From positions 1 through 64,000 of the forward strand of contig NZ_JACXAD010000006.1 in the NCBI RefSeq assembly GCF_014699115.1: DNA of 64,000 bases, written 5' to 3'. This document shows, one piece after another, positions 26,966-36,701 of the stretch (position 1 is its first letter; the number at the start of each line of letters is the position of its first letter). The notes below the pieces were generated by a model, which was not told the DNA's origin, made no database searches, and was given only the letters and a program-made list of their open reading frames with translations. The position numbers were made by a program, and so were the translations under genes. Origin of the DNA: Hymenobacter montanus. GTDB lineage: Bacteria > Bacteroidota > Bacteroidia > Cytophagales > Hymenobacteraceae.

Positions 26966-27382
26966 TTAGGGGTTGGCCTTAGCTTTCTTTTTGCCGTGGT
27001 CGTGGCGCTCTTCCTTAAGCTGGTTGAACTTGGTGTACTGCTCGGGGGTGAGGATGGTTTTGAGCTGAGCCTGGTAACGGTCGTGCGCGGCTTTCAGGTC
27101 AGCGCGGCCCGCTTTTTTGTCGGTCCCGTACTTCGTTTTCAGGGCCGCCACCTCCTGCTGGCGCGCCAGCAGAAGCTGCTCCACGCGAGCTTCCTGGTCA
27201 GCATTCAGACCGAGGGCCTTGGCCATTTTGCTGGCTTTGCGGTCGGCTTTTTGGGTGGGGCTTGGATGGCTTCGGGCCTTTTCGTTGGCCTGCGGGCTGG
27301 TCGTTGTTGCGGGGGCTTGTGCGAGGGCCGCGCCGGCCGTGGTCAGAACCAGGGAGGCCAGCAAAAGCAGCGTGTTTTTCAT
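26966..27382 (-). CDS. Secreted Spy/CpxP-like helical protein
   Basis: 138 residues. Signal peptide MKNTLLLLASLVLTTAGAALAQ. The mature part is charged and all helical, with KMAKALGLNADQEARVEQLLLARQQEV and LTPEQYTKFNQLKEER, the two-helix LTxxQ pattern of Spy/CpxP-like periplasmic proteins that sense or chaperone misfolded proteins. The Lys/His-rich tail is not typical. It is a single-gene unit with a terminator after it. Confidence 0.8.
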   Translation of the reverse strand: MKNTLLLLASLVLTTAGAALAQAPATTTSPQANEKARSHPSPTQKADRKASKMAKALGLNADQEARVEQLLLARQQEVAALKTKYGTDKKAGRADLKAAHDRYQAQLKTILTPEQYTKFNQLKEERHDHGKKKAKANP

Positions 27383-27814
27383 GTTCGAAAATGAAGAAAA
27401 GAGTTGGCGTGAATTTAAAAGGAATCTGAAAGCTATTTGGGTTGAGCACCCGCCTGAAATGGTAAAGGCTGAGCCAGGCTTAGTAAGAATGGTTGAGAAA
27501 AGTCGCTTTCCTTATTTTTCGCGCCTCTCACCCACCTTACCGGGCCGACATCAACGCGGGCACCCGGCTGGCGCGTATGGGCCGCTGGATAAGCTCACTC
27601 CTCATAGATGCCCATTTGGCGCCTGAGTTTAATTAAACGCGGCAGTCCCCGGTGCCGGCCGCAGCGTACCCGGCAAAAGCCTGGAAATAGAGTCGGAGTG
27701 AATTTGCTCCCTATATTTCGGGCCCGCCGTTGCCAACGGCGCGCCTATCATTGGCGCTTGGTCGGTTGCACCCACTTTCCCTAACCTCTACTTTTCCCTT
27801 CTTAATTCTGACAT
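27383..27814. other. Intergenic, divergent promoter region
   Basis: 432 bases between two divergent genes. TATATTTC at 27711-27718 is a near-match to a -7 box for the permease; no matching -33 box was seen. No coding frame resembles a family. Confidence 0.4.
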
Positions 27815-29386
27815 ATGGCAAGTATTTTCGCCAAAAAACCCCTGGCCCAGTTGCTGGGCGAGGCTAACTCCACCGGCCACGGCACGCTTAAGCGGACGCT
27901 GGGGGCCGGCAACCTCGTCGCGCTGGGCGTGGGCGCCATTATTGGGGCCGGCCTGTTCGTGCGCACGGCCGCCGCCGCCGCCCAGGCTTCGGGCCCGGGT
28001 GTAACGCTGGCCTTCGTTGTGGCCGCCATCGGCTGCGTGTTTGCCGGCCTGTGCTACGCCGAGTTCGCGGCCATGATTCCCATTGCGGGCTCGGCCTATA
28101 CCTACGCCTACACCACCATGGGCGAGTTCGTGGCCTGGGTGATTGGCTGGGCCCTGATTATGGAATACGCCCTGGGCGCGGCCACCGTATCCATTGCCTG
28201 GAGCGAATACCTGAACAAGTTGCTAGAGGTTTTTGGCACCAGCATCCCCTATAGTATGAGCCACTCGCCCTTTGAAAGCGCCGTGGTTAATGGGGTGACG
28301 GAGCACGGCATTCTGAACCTGCCCGCCCTGCTGGTCATCGTGGCCTTGTCGCTGCTGCTGATCAAGGGTACCCAGGAATCGGCCTTGTTCAACGCCATCG
28401 TGGTATTCCTGAAAGTGGCCATCGTGCTGGTGTTCATCGCCGTCGGCTGGCAGTTCATCAACCCTGCTAACCACACGCCCTACCTGATTCCCGAGAATGC
28501 CGAGCCCGTGAAAAATGCGGCCGGCAGCATCGTGCGCGAATACACGCAGTGGAACAAGCACGGCTGGGGTGGAGTGCTCGGGGGCGCGGCCATCGTGTTC
28601 TTCGCCTTCATCGGGTTCGATGCCGTGAGCACCGCAGCCCAGGAAGCTAAGAACCCCAAGCGCGACATGCCCATCGGCATCCTCGGCTCGCTGGCCGTGT
28701 GCACCGTGCTCTACATCCTGTTCGGCCACGTGCTGACGGGCGTGGCCAGCTGGCGCGAATTTGCCGACCCGGCCCTGGGTGGCGAGGCCTCGGTAACGTA
28801 CGCCATCAAAGCGCACATGCCCGGCTACGGGTGGCTGAGCACGGCCGTCACGGTGGCCATCCTGCTCGGTTTTTCCTCGGTAATCCTGGTGATGCTCATG
28901 GGGCAGAGCCGCGTGTTCTTCTCCATGGCCAAGGATGGCCTGATGCCCAAGGCTTTCTCGGAGTTGCACCCCCGCTTCGCCACACCTTATAAGTCGAACA
29001 TTGCCCTGCTCATCTTCGTGGGTGGTTTCGCCGCCTTCGTCCCCGGCTCCCTGGCCGGCGACCTGACTTCCTTCGGTACGCTGCTGGCTTTCGTGCTGGT
29101 GTCAGCTGGCGTCTGGATCATGCGCCGCTCCGACCCCGAGCAGCACCGTCCGTTCCGGGCGCCGCTGTCGTCGCCGCTGTTTCCCTTCGTGCCTATTATG
29201 GGCATCCTGGTGTGTACGCTCATGATTCTGGCCCTCGACTCATTCACCCTGAAAGTAGCCCTGGGCTGGATGCTGCTGGGCTTCATCGTGTATTTCCTGT
29301 ATGGTAAGCGCAACTCCATGCTGCAGAAAGGCATTGTAGTAGTGCCCACCGAAATGGAAGAGCAAGCCTTCGTCGAGCCTGATTAA
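27815..29386 (+). CDS. APC-family amino acid permease
   Basis: 523 residues with about twelve membrane segments. The first helix GVGAIIGAGLFVRTAAAAA carries the Gly-rich substrate motif of amino acid-polyamine-cation transporters, and VFFAFIGFDAVSTAAQEAKNPKRDMPIGI is the conserved motif of the cationic amino acid transporter (CAT/YhdG) group. VILVMLMGQSRVFFSMAKDGLMPKAF is also typical. It takes up amino acids through the inner membrane; specificity unknown. A strong terminator follows 25 bases after the stop. Confidence 0.93.
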   Translation: MASIFAKKPLAQLLGEANSTGHGTLKRTLGAGNLVALGVGAIIGAGLFVRTAAAAAQASGPGVTLAFVVAAIGCVFAGLCYAEFAAMIPIAGSAYTYAYTTMGEFVAWVIGWALIMEYALGAATVSIAWSEYLNKLLEVFGTSIPYSMSHSPFESAVVNGVTEHGILNLPALLVIVALSLLLIKGTQESALFNAIVVFLKVAIVLVFIAVGWQFINPANHTPYLIPENAEPVKNAAGSIVREYTQWNKHGWGGVLGGAAIVFFAFIGFDAVSTAAQEAKNPKRDMPIGILGSLAVCTVLYILFGHVLTGVASWREFADPALGGEASVTYAIKAHMPGYGWLSTAVTVAILLGFSSVILVMLMGQSRVFFSMAKDGLMPKAFSELHPRFATPYKSNIALLIFVGGFAAFVPGSLAGDLTSFGTLLAFVLVSAGVWIMRRSDPEQHRPFRAPLSSPLFPFVPIMGILVCTLMILALDSFTLKVALGWMLLGFIVYFLYGKRNSMLQKGIVVVPTEMEEQAFVEPD

Positions 29387-29411
29387 GAACAACCGGTAGA
29401 TTCGCTAGGCG

Positions 29412-29447
29412 AAAAAGCCCCGCTGGCAATTGCTGGCGGGGCTTTTT
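29412..29447 (+). terminator. Intrinsic terminator of the permease gene
   Basis: AAAAAGCCCCGC and GCGGGGCTTTTT pair perfectly around a 12-base loop and the stem ends in six T. Confidence 0.88.
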
Positions 29448-29677
29448 TGGGCCGATTTTCATCCCGATGAGGAATGTGGGCAAAGCAGCCCGCCCCGAAT
29501 TGAGCTATCAGCTAACTCGGCCGCGCTGCGTATTTCAGGCATAGGCATTGAGATCGGTTAATTAGCTGATTCGATTTAACTAATTTTTAATTACTCCCGA
29601 TATAATTAGTTAACTTACTGCCGGCAATTAGATGGAAAATATATTATTGGCGGTAACATCCCAACCACTGAAAGTGC

Positions 29678-30055
29678 ATGAATGAATATAAAGACGCATC
29701 GAAAGAATCATTTAACGACGACTTTTGCTCTTATCTCGAACATCATTTGACGAGAGCGTTTGCAAATGCGGAAGATGAGTTGGTTCAAAAGGTCTGGTGC
29801 GATGGAGTACTCATGCCATTCTTTGAAAATCAAACTTCTAAAAAGAGTGTGAATGACACCAAAAGGATTGTTACCAAGGCTTGGATTGGACAAGATGGGC
29901 AGGGAGAGTATGAGCTGGTTATTAAATTCGAAAAATATTCGCTGAGAAAATATGCTCGGGGAAGCAGTTTACAAGATTGCGTGCCAAGTGAGCGAACCCT
30001 GGATTGGATAAATATTGATCTGGCTAGACGGACAATAGAAATACAATTGACTTGA
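29678..30055 (+). CDS. Unknown AT-rich gene
   Basis: 125 residues, acidic at the N-terminus, no signal peptide and no membrane segment. MNEYKDASKESFNDDFCSYLEHHL, then an apparent alpha+beta part (AWIGQDGQGEYELVIKF, ERTLDWINIDLARRTIEIQL). No family recognised. The AT content is much higher than that of the permease before it and of the DNA after 30060, so it is probably acquired. No partner gene is visible. Confidence 0.65.
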   Translation: MNEYKDASKESFNDDFCSYLEHHLTRAFANAEDELVQKVWCDGVLMPFFENQTSKKSVNDTKRIVTKAWIGQDGQGEYELVIKFEKYSLRKYARGSSLQDCVPSERTLDWINIDLARRTIEIQLT

Positions 30056-30446
30056 ACGCTGTGCCTCCACCACTTGCTAAGGCTTCCAGCGGTCTGCTGG
30101 CCCCAACCGGCCGCCAGGCACGCGGCCTAGTGAGAATAGGAAGCGACTTATTGCCTTTTCAGGGGCGAATCACGCCACACACGCTTTTGATAGCCGGTGT
30201 GTTTCGTAAGGATTATGCCACCTGGCACAGGCCGTGGGGGCCCATAAGCCGGGTGCCCACGGCCCAGCCTCATCGGCCTGGCCAGCAGTAAGAGCTTCGA
30301 AGAAATTTGGGTGTTGCTCTACCGGGAGCCCGGCTCATCGCGGTGGCAGCCCCCGGCCGGGCACACGGCGTGGGCCCAGCCGCTGTTAAAGCAGAGCGCC
30401 TGGGCTACCTAGTCAGTTTTGCGACCGCCACTTGGGCTCGCCCCAG
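30056..30446. other. Intergenic, no gene recognised
   Basis: 391 GC-rich bases. Short frames exist on the plus strand but none resembles a family or has a plausible start. No hairpin terminator seen for the convergent genes on either side. Confidence 0.4.
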
Positions 30447-30884
30447 CTACTGAAAGACCAGGTTGGGGGTGGAGCGCGATAAATTTAGCCACGCCTCCGC
30501 GTCGTCGTCTTCCGTAAACCAACCGATGTGGAACGCGGGTGCGGCCAGCGCCGGGTTGCTCAAGGGGTAGCTGCGGGTTTGCAGCGCGTCCCAGAAGCTC
30601 GCCTGGGCGACGAATGCCACGTGAGGAATCTGCTTCAGTGCGCGCGGTACCTGGGGCAGGAACTCCTTAACCAGCCACTGATAAACGTCGGTTGGGCGGG
30701 TGCTCTCGTTGGCCCGGCCGTCGAGCAGCCAGTAAGAGCACTGGTAGCGCTGGGCCATGGCCAAGAGCATTTCGCAGGCTTCAGTAAATTCAAGGGTCAG
30801 CAGCGGCCGCAACACCAGGCCCCGAAGCAGTGGAGGCTGGGTTTGGTAGTGCACTGCGTAAGGGTGCGGAGGAAGAAAAGCCAT
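30447..30884 (-). CDS. SpoIIAA/STAS-like protein, paralogue 1
   Basis: 145 residues from the ATG at 30884 (MAFLPPHPYAVHYQ). The pattern CSYWLLDGRANESTRPTDVYQWLVKEFLPQV... and the C-terminal FTEDDDAEAWLNL match the small alpha-beta SpoIIAA-like proteins that are numerous in Hymenobacteraceae. Two paralogues lie at 35552 and 36160. Their role is unknown; STAS-like domains often act as signalling switches. Confidence 0.7.
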   Translation of the reverse strand: MAFLPPHPYAVHYQTQPPLLRGLVLRPLLTLEFTEACEMLLAMAQRYQCSYWLLDGRANESTRPTDVYQWLVKEFLPQVPRALKQIPHVAFVAQASFWDALQTRSYPLSNPALAAPAFHIGWFTEDDDAEAWLNLSRSTPNLVFQ

Positions 30885-31618
30885 GGTAGAAGGTAGAAAG
30901 GAAGGATAGAGAGGCAAGTTACTAATAAGCTATTTAAGATTACTAAGTTTATTGAATGCTGTGAAAGCATTATAAATCAGCCGTAAATACGTGTTAATGG
31001 TTGGGCAGTGCCCCGTTGGCTATCGTGCAGCTCCCCGGACGGCATTTCTACGTGTTTCAGAATGGTAATACCTGGCGCTGGGCCCGCTAACCCGCCTTGG
31101 CCGACGAGCGCTACTTACCACGGGGAGCAGCGAGGAAGCCTAGAAGCGGGGCAGGGTTGCTGCCGGGGTATCCTGGCGTGAAAGCCCACCAAAAATGCCC
31201 GCCTGTCGCCGCCAACCGGTGAGCCGATACGGCCGCCCATACGCCCTGGGCCGGCTACGGGGCGGCCCAGCCTAGCAAGGGGCGCAACCGCTTTTTTTCG
31301 GGTATAGGCCGCTAGTTAGCTGGCTGCGTGGAATCCGGAGCAGTCACGATGCGGCAACCGCCATCTGGGTATGGGATGCGCGGGCATTGCGTAATTCCTT
31401 ACTTGTCTAGAGCCCAGGGGCACCAGCTCGCACTCCTGCCGCGGGCGAGCCAGCGCATAGGCCCGAGCCGGCGTAGCGCTCGAGCCGTAGCCCACCATGC
31501 GGAGCCGGGGCAACAGTTCATCGTCGAGCACGGTACCAGTCAGGGAGCAGCGCGGCGGACATGCGCCCGGGGCACGACTCGGCTAAATTTAACCAGTGCC
31601 GTACTTGTTGCCTGCTTT
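30885..31618. other. Long gap with a possible decayed OmpA-like fragment
   Basis: 734 bases without an intact gene. On the minus strand near 31400-31530 a short frame reads LRMVGYGSS...ARPRQECELVPL, which resembles the end of an OmpA peptidoglycan-binding domain (usual form RLRMVGYGSS...GRARNRRVELV) but lacks the arginine positions, so it may be a degraded gene. The rest shows nothing. Confidence 0.3.
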
Positions 31619-31825
31619 TTAGGCGGCCATTACTTCACTTTTTAGCTTGAGCACCCGGTCGCCATTGTCCTGCACGATGACCAGGGCAGGGTCCTTAACC
31701 GAGCCGTTGCGGTGGATTTCGGACCCTTTGATGGTGCGCGAAACCGGTTCTTTGTGAATCGATTCGATTTTGCCGGTAGCCGTGCCGGTGCCGTATTTCC
31801 AAGTGACTTTGGTGCCTTTGCGCAT
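31619..31825 (-). CDS. HVA1/DUF2945 TUDOR-like small protein
   Basis: 68 residues. KGTKVTWKYGTGTATGKIES, SRTIKGSEIHRNGSVKDPAL and NGDRVLKLKSEV are the conserved blocks of the hypervirulence-associated TUDOR domain family (DUF2945), a tiny SH3-like fold of unknown function in many bacteria. Complete at this length. Single gene. Confidence 0.9.
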   Translation of the reverse strand: MRKGTKVTWKYGTGTATGKIESIHKEPVSRTIKGSEIHRNGSVKDPALVIVQDNGDRVLKLKSEVMAA

Positions 31826-32263
31826 AAAAAACGAGGATAAGATGAGGAGAAACAGGAGCGGTTATTCAATTCTTACTGTGAATTGAGTGCCACCGTTGCC
31901 CAGTGGCGGTTGGGAACGCTACAGCTGACGAGACCGCGCCGGCCGGCAGCGGGCTTTTCGCAGCGCGTTCTCCGGGCTTTGCACGTAGTTTTTGCCTAAG
32001 AATTTCGATCCCAGCCGGCCGCTGGCGGGGCTTTTGGTTCCGGCTGGCCCGGCACCTTCCCGCGCAATGGTGCGCTCGCCTCGTGGCCGGGTGGTTGGGC
32101 CTTCACCCAGGCCACCCCCGGGCCCCTGTCGGCCGGGAGCTACATGGCGTCAAACTAGGGCTAACGCGGATTGGCATTAGATTGGTAGCAAGGGTTTTTC
32201 CTTTTCGAGATGTTCTTTTGTATAGTTCACCTATGCGCGCTGCTGTGTAGCCCGCCCCCGCTA
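31826..32263. other. Intergenic, no gene seen
   Basis: 438 bases between divergent genes. GC-rich, with no recognised gene, promoter box or hairpin. Confidence 0.4.
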
Positions 32264-34294
32264 ATGCCTCGATTATTATCGCTTTTATTGCTGCTGCCAT
32301 TTATTTCGCCCGCCCAAACCCCCTTCGTCCCCGATGAGCGGGCCTACTACGGCCTGATTGACCGCGGCAGCGGGCGCTGCCTCGACGTGGCGGGCGCCAG
32401 CATGGCCAGCGGCGCGCCGGCCGTGCAGTGGGAGTTCACCCACGCAGCCAGCCAGCAGTGGCGCCTGGTACCGATGAAGGCCGGCAGCGAGTACTACCGT
32501 ATTGAGGCCCGGCACAGCGGCCAGTGCCTGACGGTAAGCAAGCCCGGCGAGAACATGCCCTTGGTACAGCGCCCTTTCCAAGGCAGCGCCGAGCAGCAGT
32601 GGCGCCTGATCCAGGCGGGCCCGATTGGTAGCTACCAGCTGGAAAACAAGAGCGAGGAGCGGAGCGCGGCCCTGGCGGCGCCCAATAAGTTCAACGGTAC
32701 CCCCGTGCTGGCCCAAAAAGCCAACGGGCGGGCCACCCAGCAGTGGCGCCTGTTCCAGCTTCGCCTGAACCTGTTGGAGAGCCCCCTGCCCTTGGGGCCG
32801 CCGCAGCCGCTGAGCGGAACCGTAAATTCGCCCGCCAACGAAGTACATCCCGTGCTGAGCCCCGACGGCAGCACGCTGTACTTTGCGCGCACCAAGTTCG
32901 ACGGCAATACCGAGGGCAACGCCGACTCCGGCGATGCCTGGATGAGCCAGTCGTCTGATAAAGGCCAGACCTGGGGTATCCCCACCCGCCTTAATACCGT
33001 CAACACGCGCCAGAACAACGAGGTCGTCGCCACCGTGGGCTCTGAGGGGCAGACGCTGCTGGTGCGGGGCACCTACGAAAACGAGGCCTTTCGCGATGAA
33101 GGCGTGAGCACGCTGCCGCGCGCCGCGGCCCTGGGCCCCGCCGCCAAGAACGTTCGGCCCACGGCCTTGCGCATCGCTAACTACTACTCGGCGGTACCCG
33201 GCGCGGGCTTTTACCTGACGCCGGATGAGAAAATCCTGCTGCTCTCCCTGGAACGCAGCGATTCGGAAGGCGGCAACGACCTCTACGTGAGCATGCCCGA
33301 TGGCAATGGCGGCTACACCGAGCCCAAAACCTTGGGTCCGATGATCAATTCGCCCGGTTTCGACTTCGCACCCTGGCTGACTCCGGATCGGCAAACCTTA
33401 TATTTTGCTTCTTATGGCCACATGGGCTACGGCTCGGCCGATATTTTTGTGAGCCAGCGCCTCGACGACAGCTGGCAGCGGTGGAGCGAGCCCCGCAACC
33501 TGGGCCCCACCGTGAACGGGCCCGGCTTCAACGCGTACTTCTGCCTCACGGCCGACGGCAAAACGGCGTATTTCTCGTCTTCGGCCACCTCGGGCGGTCC
33601 CAGCGATATTTGGCGCACCGGCCGCCCCGTGCCGGCCGACTCCTTGCCCGCCGCGCCCGTGGCGGTGGTCACGGAGGCGTCGGCCCGGGCGTTTGTGAGC
33701 GGCCGGGTGCTCGATGCGCGCACTAAGCAGCCGGTGCCGGGCGCCATTGTGACAGCCAACTTGCTGGCTAACGCGGCCGGCGTGCAGTTCAACGCTACCA
33801 ACCGCGCCGACAACACCGGCGGCTACCAGCTGTCGCTGCTGCCGGGGAAGTACTACCTCTCGGCCACGGGGGGCGGCTTTCTCAGCGTGGGCGACACCCT
33901 GGTGGCGAGCGGCTCGCCCCGGCGCGATTTGCTACTGCTGCCCGCTAGCGTAGGCTCCAAGCTCGATTTGCCCAGCATCATCTTCGCCCAGGGCAAAGCG
34001 GGGCTGCTGGGCTCATCCTACCCCGAGCTCAACCGCTTGGCCATTGCCCTGCAAGCCAGCCCCAGCACCGAGGTGCGCCTCGAAGGCCATACCGATAACG
34101 TGGGGCCGGCCGACAAGAACCAGCAACTGTCCGAAGACCGGGTGGCCGAGGTGAAGCGCTACCTGGTGGGCCGTGGGGTCGACGAGAGTCGCATCACCAC
34201 GGTGGGCTATGGGGGCACGAAGCCTAAGTATTCCAATGAGCGCGAAGAGACCCGGCGGCTTAACCGGCGGGTAGAGCTGGTGATTGTAAAGTAG
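32264..34294 (+). CDS. Outer-membrane OmpA-family protein with ricin-type lectin and PD40 repeats
   Basis: 676 residues from the ATG at 32264, which starts a signal peptide (MPRLLSLLLLLPFISPAQ). Residues about 25-165 are a ricin B-type beta-trefoil with three QxW repeats (QQWRLVP, QQWRLIQ, QQWRLFQ). Next come TolB-like PD40 propeller blades (LSPDGSTLYFAR, TPDRQTLYFASYG, TADGKTAYFSS), a carboxypeptidase regulatory-like domain (SGRVLDARTKQPVPGAIVTA), and a C-terminal OmpA domain (RLEGHTDNVG, NQQLSEDRVAEVKRYL, NRRVELVIVK). It probably links peptidoglycan to the outer membrane and binds sugars. A frame upstream to 32210 lacks a plausible start. Confidence 0.92.
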   Translation: MPRLLSLLLLLPFISPAQTPFVPDERAYYGLIDRGSGRCLDVAGASMASGAPAVQWEFTHAASQQWRLVPMKAGSEYYRIEARHSGQCLTVSKPGENMPLVQRPFQGSAEQQWRLIQAGPIGSYQLENKSEERSAALAAPNKFNGTPVLAQKANGRATQQWRLFQLRLNLLESPLPLGPPQPLSGTVNSPANEVHPVLSPDGSTLYFARTKFDGNTEGNADSGDAWMSQSSDKGQTWGIPTRLNTVNTRQNNEVVATVGSEGQTLLVRGTYENEAFRDEGVSTLPRAAALGPAAKNVRPTALRIANYYSAVPGAGFYLTPDEKILLLSLERSDSEGGNDLYVSMPDGNGGYTEPKTLGPMINSPGFDFAPWLTPDRQTLYFASYGHMGYGSADIFVSQRLDDSWQRWSEPRNLGPTVNGPGFNAYFCLTADGKTAYFSSSATSGGPSDIWRTGRPVPADSLPAAPVAVVTEASARAFVSGRVLDARTKQPVPGAIVTANLLANAAGVQFNATNRADNTGGYQLSLLPGKYYLSATGGGFLSVGDTLVASGSPRRDLLLLPASVGSKLDLPSIIFAQGKAGLLGSSYPELNRLAIALQASPSTEVRLEGHTDNVGPADKNQQLSEDRVAEVKRYLVGRGVDESRITTVGYGGTKPKYSNEREETRRLNRRVELVIVK

Positions 34295-34473
34295 GCGTTA
34301 GCCCAGCCGTGGCTGCACCCCCGGTGCGGAACGTGCGGGGTTCGCCGGCCGTAACCCCGAGGGCTCCACCCGGCAGGCTATCTTGCGGGTCTGGGCTTCG
34401 CCAACGCGTGGTTAGCTCCGACCTGCGCGGGTGCCTCCACCCACTCGTGGTGGAGTGCCAGTGCCGCGCTCTT

Positions 34474-35367
34474 ATGCTTATGACTGCTACCGTTCTTTCC
34501 GAAACCACCATCCCTGGGCTGCCTTCAGCCTCGGGTATTGAGCTAATTGGCCCCGTGGCCTACGTCGTCAGCGACGATGCCCCGTTTGTATACCTGCTCG
34601 ACGCCGCGACGCTGGCCGTGCTGGGTCAGGTAAGGCTATTCGAAAGCAGCGAGTTCAGCAGCGGACGCCTGCCTAAAAGCACCAAGGCCGACGTCGAAGC
34701 CCTGACCGCGCTTACCTGGCCCGATGGCCGGGCGGGCGTGCTGGCGCTGGGCTCGGGCAGTACGCCGATGCGTGAAAACGGCTGGTTTGTGCCCGTTTCG
34801 GGCGACCCACCGCAGCGGGTGGGCCTGGCCCCCCTCTACGCCTTGTTGCGCCCCCACTTGCCCGCCGGTGCCACCCTTAACCTCGAAGCGGCCGCGGCCA
34901 ACGCGGCCGAGCTGCTGCTGTTTCAGCGCACCGTGGAAGTGGCCCACGGGGCTTTGCTGTTCCGCCTGCCGCTGGCGGCCACCCTGCAGTTTCTGGCGGG
35001 CACCGGGGCGGCTCCGGCCGTGGCCGCACCCCAGCGGTTCGAACTGCCCCACCTCAACGGCCGCTCGGCAGGCTTCTCGGGAGCCACCTTCGTGCGGGAG
35101 CAGCTATTCGTTTCCGCTTCGGTAGAAGATACGGCTGACGCCGTGCTGGACGGTGCCGTGCTCGGCTCCTTCGTGGGCGTGTTGGATGGCCCTCACCGCC
35201 CGCCCACCTTTGCTCGTTTGAGCTGGGCTGATGGCCGCGACTACCTCGGCAAAGTGGAAGGACTAGCCGTGCGCCGCCCATTAGGCGCTGGCCGCTGGGA
35301 ATTGCTGCTCGTAACCGACGACGATGCGGGCGGAAGCACCGCCGTCGTAGCCGAAGTAGCAATGTGA
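34474..35367 (+). CDS. Beta-propeller-like protein, DUF6929-like
   Basis: 297 residues from the ATG at 34474 (a second ATG is at 34480); the long upstream frame from 34309 is Arg/Pro-rich and not protein-like. LPSASGIELIGPVAYVVSDDAPFVYLLD is the opening of a six-bladed propeller-like family in Hymenobacter related to phytase/esterase-like domains. LALGSGSTPMRENGWFV and LVTDDDAGGS continue it. No signal peptide. Function unknown. It follows the OmpA gene on the same strand with 179 bases between. Confidence 0.65.
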   Translation: MLMTATVLSETTIPGLPSASGIELIGPVAYVVSDDAPFVYLLDAATLAVLGQVRLFESSEFSSGRLPKSTKADVEALTALTWPDGRAGVLALGSGSTPMRENGWFVPVSGDPPQRVGLAPLYALLRPHLPAGATLNLEAAAANAAELLLFQRTVEVAHGALLFRLPLAATLQFLAGTGAAPAVAAPQRFELPHLNGRSAGFSGATFVREQLFVSASVEDTADAVLDGAVLGSFVGVLDGPHRPPTFARLSWADGRDYLGKVEGLAVRRPLGAGRWELLLVTDDDAGGSTAVVAEVAM

Positions 35368-35551
35368 AAACTGGTTCGTGGCCCTGGGCCCGGCGGCCTC
35401 GGGGATCTTGGTTACCCTTGCGCACGGACGCTGGTCTGCCGCTCATTCGCAGCGGCAGCAAGGCTCTGAATGGGGTATAGGACTCCGGCGTGCCGGCGCT
35501 TGCGAGATGGGTCGATTTATCGCAATAAAATCCAATATGGGCTCCTTGGCG

Positions 35552-35968
35552 CTACAAGCTCGCTAGGCGGCGCTGCTGGTGCAGCCACGCCACGGCTTCC
35601 GCCTCGGCCTCAAACAGCCGGTAGGTCAGGGCTGACGGCTGGGAGTCGTTCATCAGCAGGGTTGGCGAGAGGCGGTTGAGCAGGCCTTGCGGAAGGATAA
35701 CGGCACTGTGGAGCTCGTCGCCTCCGCGCTCGCTACGGGCCCGCCAGTACTCATGAACCCAGGTGCGTTCCTCATCGGTAAACGGAGCCGTAGCACGCTG
35801 GTCTGCCAGTAGTTGGTGCCAGCCATAACGGCGTAGCAAGTGGCCGGTATGGGTTAGAAAAGCCCGGAAGAAAGCGAAGTCGCGCTGCCCCGCCGCGTAC
35901 CGTACCAGGGCATAGCCGTCGGGGTGCTCAAGCACCCGGCCCACCGAATTTTCAAAATATAGACGCAT
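35552..35968 (-). CDS. SpoIIAA/STAS-like protein, paralogue 2
   Basis: 138 residues. LYFENSVGRVLEHPDGYALVRY starts the alpha-beta fold; QLLADQRATAPFTDEERTWV matches the DxRxxxPLT position of the paralogue at 36160, and the end FEAEAEAVAWLHQQ matches it too. Divergent from the paralogue at 36160 with 191 bases between them, so they may share control. Function unknown. Confidence 0.72.
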   Translation of the reverse strand: MRLYFENSVGRVLEHPDGYALVRYAAGQRDFAFFRAFLTHTGHLLRRYGWHQLLADQRATAPFTDEERTWVHEYWRARSERGGDELHSAVILPQGLLNRLSPTLLMNDSQPSALTYRLFEAEAEAVAWLHQQRRLASL

Positions 35969-36159
35969 TACTGATAATAGATAAAATAATAGCTAACTCC
36001 GGTTGATAACTGGTATAATTAGCGGGGCCGGGCGGGTGGCCAAACTCCCACTGAGGAGGGCTTACGGAAAAATAGAATTTGCGTTATAAGCCAATAATGT
36101 TCATTTTTTGACGTAGATTTCGGTCTTCCAACAGAGTCCTTTCCTTCGCATCTACCCCT

Positions 36160-36591
36160 TTGCCCATGAACTTGCTGCTCCGTACCAAGGAAGCGCTTTA
36201 TTTTCAAAGCCCGGCCGGCAAAATTTTTCACCACCCCGCGGGCTTCGTGCGGCTCACCTGGAGCGCCGAGCGCACGTCGATAGAAACTGTAAAGGCCTTC
36301 TACGAGCAGGCCCTGGCCCTGCTGATTCACTCGGGGGCCCGCAAGATCCTATCCGACCACGGCCAACGCCAGCCCTTGTCGGGCGTGGCCCAGCAGTGGC
36401 TCATCGAAAACTGGATGCCGCGGCTCATCAGCCAGGTTCACGCCTGTCATTGTGCCCTTGTGGAAGGTACCAATGCCTTACATCGGTTGGCCGTCCAGTC
36501 GGTGCTGAACTCGTCGCCCAGCGGGTTGGTCTTCCAGCGGTTCGCGACGGTCGAAGCCGCCGAAGCCTGGTTGTCCGGCATTCGGACCTAG
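36160..36591 (+). CDS. SpoIIAA/STAS-like protein, paralogue 3
   Basis: 143 residues (the ATG two codons later is also possible). LYFQSPAGKIFHHPAGFVRLTW, KILSDHGQRQPLSGVAQQWL and the end FATVEAAEAWLSG place it with the paralogues at 30447 and 35552. It precedes the B12-binding protein by 110 bases on the same strand and may be co-transcribed with it, which would suggest a signalling link. Confidence 0.72.
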   Translation: MPMNLLLRTKEALYFQSPAGKIFHHPAGFVRLTWSAERTSIETVKAFYEQALALLIHSGARKILSDHGQRQPLSGVAQQWLIENWMPRLISQVHACHCALVEGTNALHRLAVQSVLNSSPSGLVFQRFATVEAAEAWLSGIRT

Positions 36592-36701
36592 CGTTGGCCG
36601 GCAGGGGTGGAGCCAGCAGAGAAGAGCGCTTTAGACGAAGTCCTGGTTAGTAGGAAGATATTTGCTAATTATTTGTATGCCTGAGATATACTATCAATCC
36701 G

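Noticed and set aside
31316..31531. Short minus-strand frame as a gene
   Set aside because: The frame lacks a normal start and the OmpA-like resemblance is weak; treated only as a possible relic.
32285..33394. Long minus-strand open frame
   Set aside because: It lies within the OmpA-family gene and has no signature.
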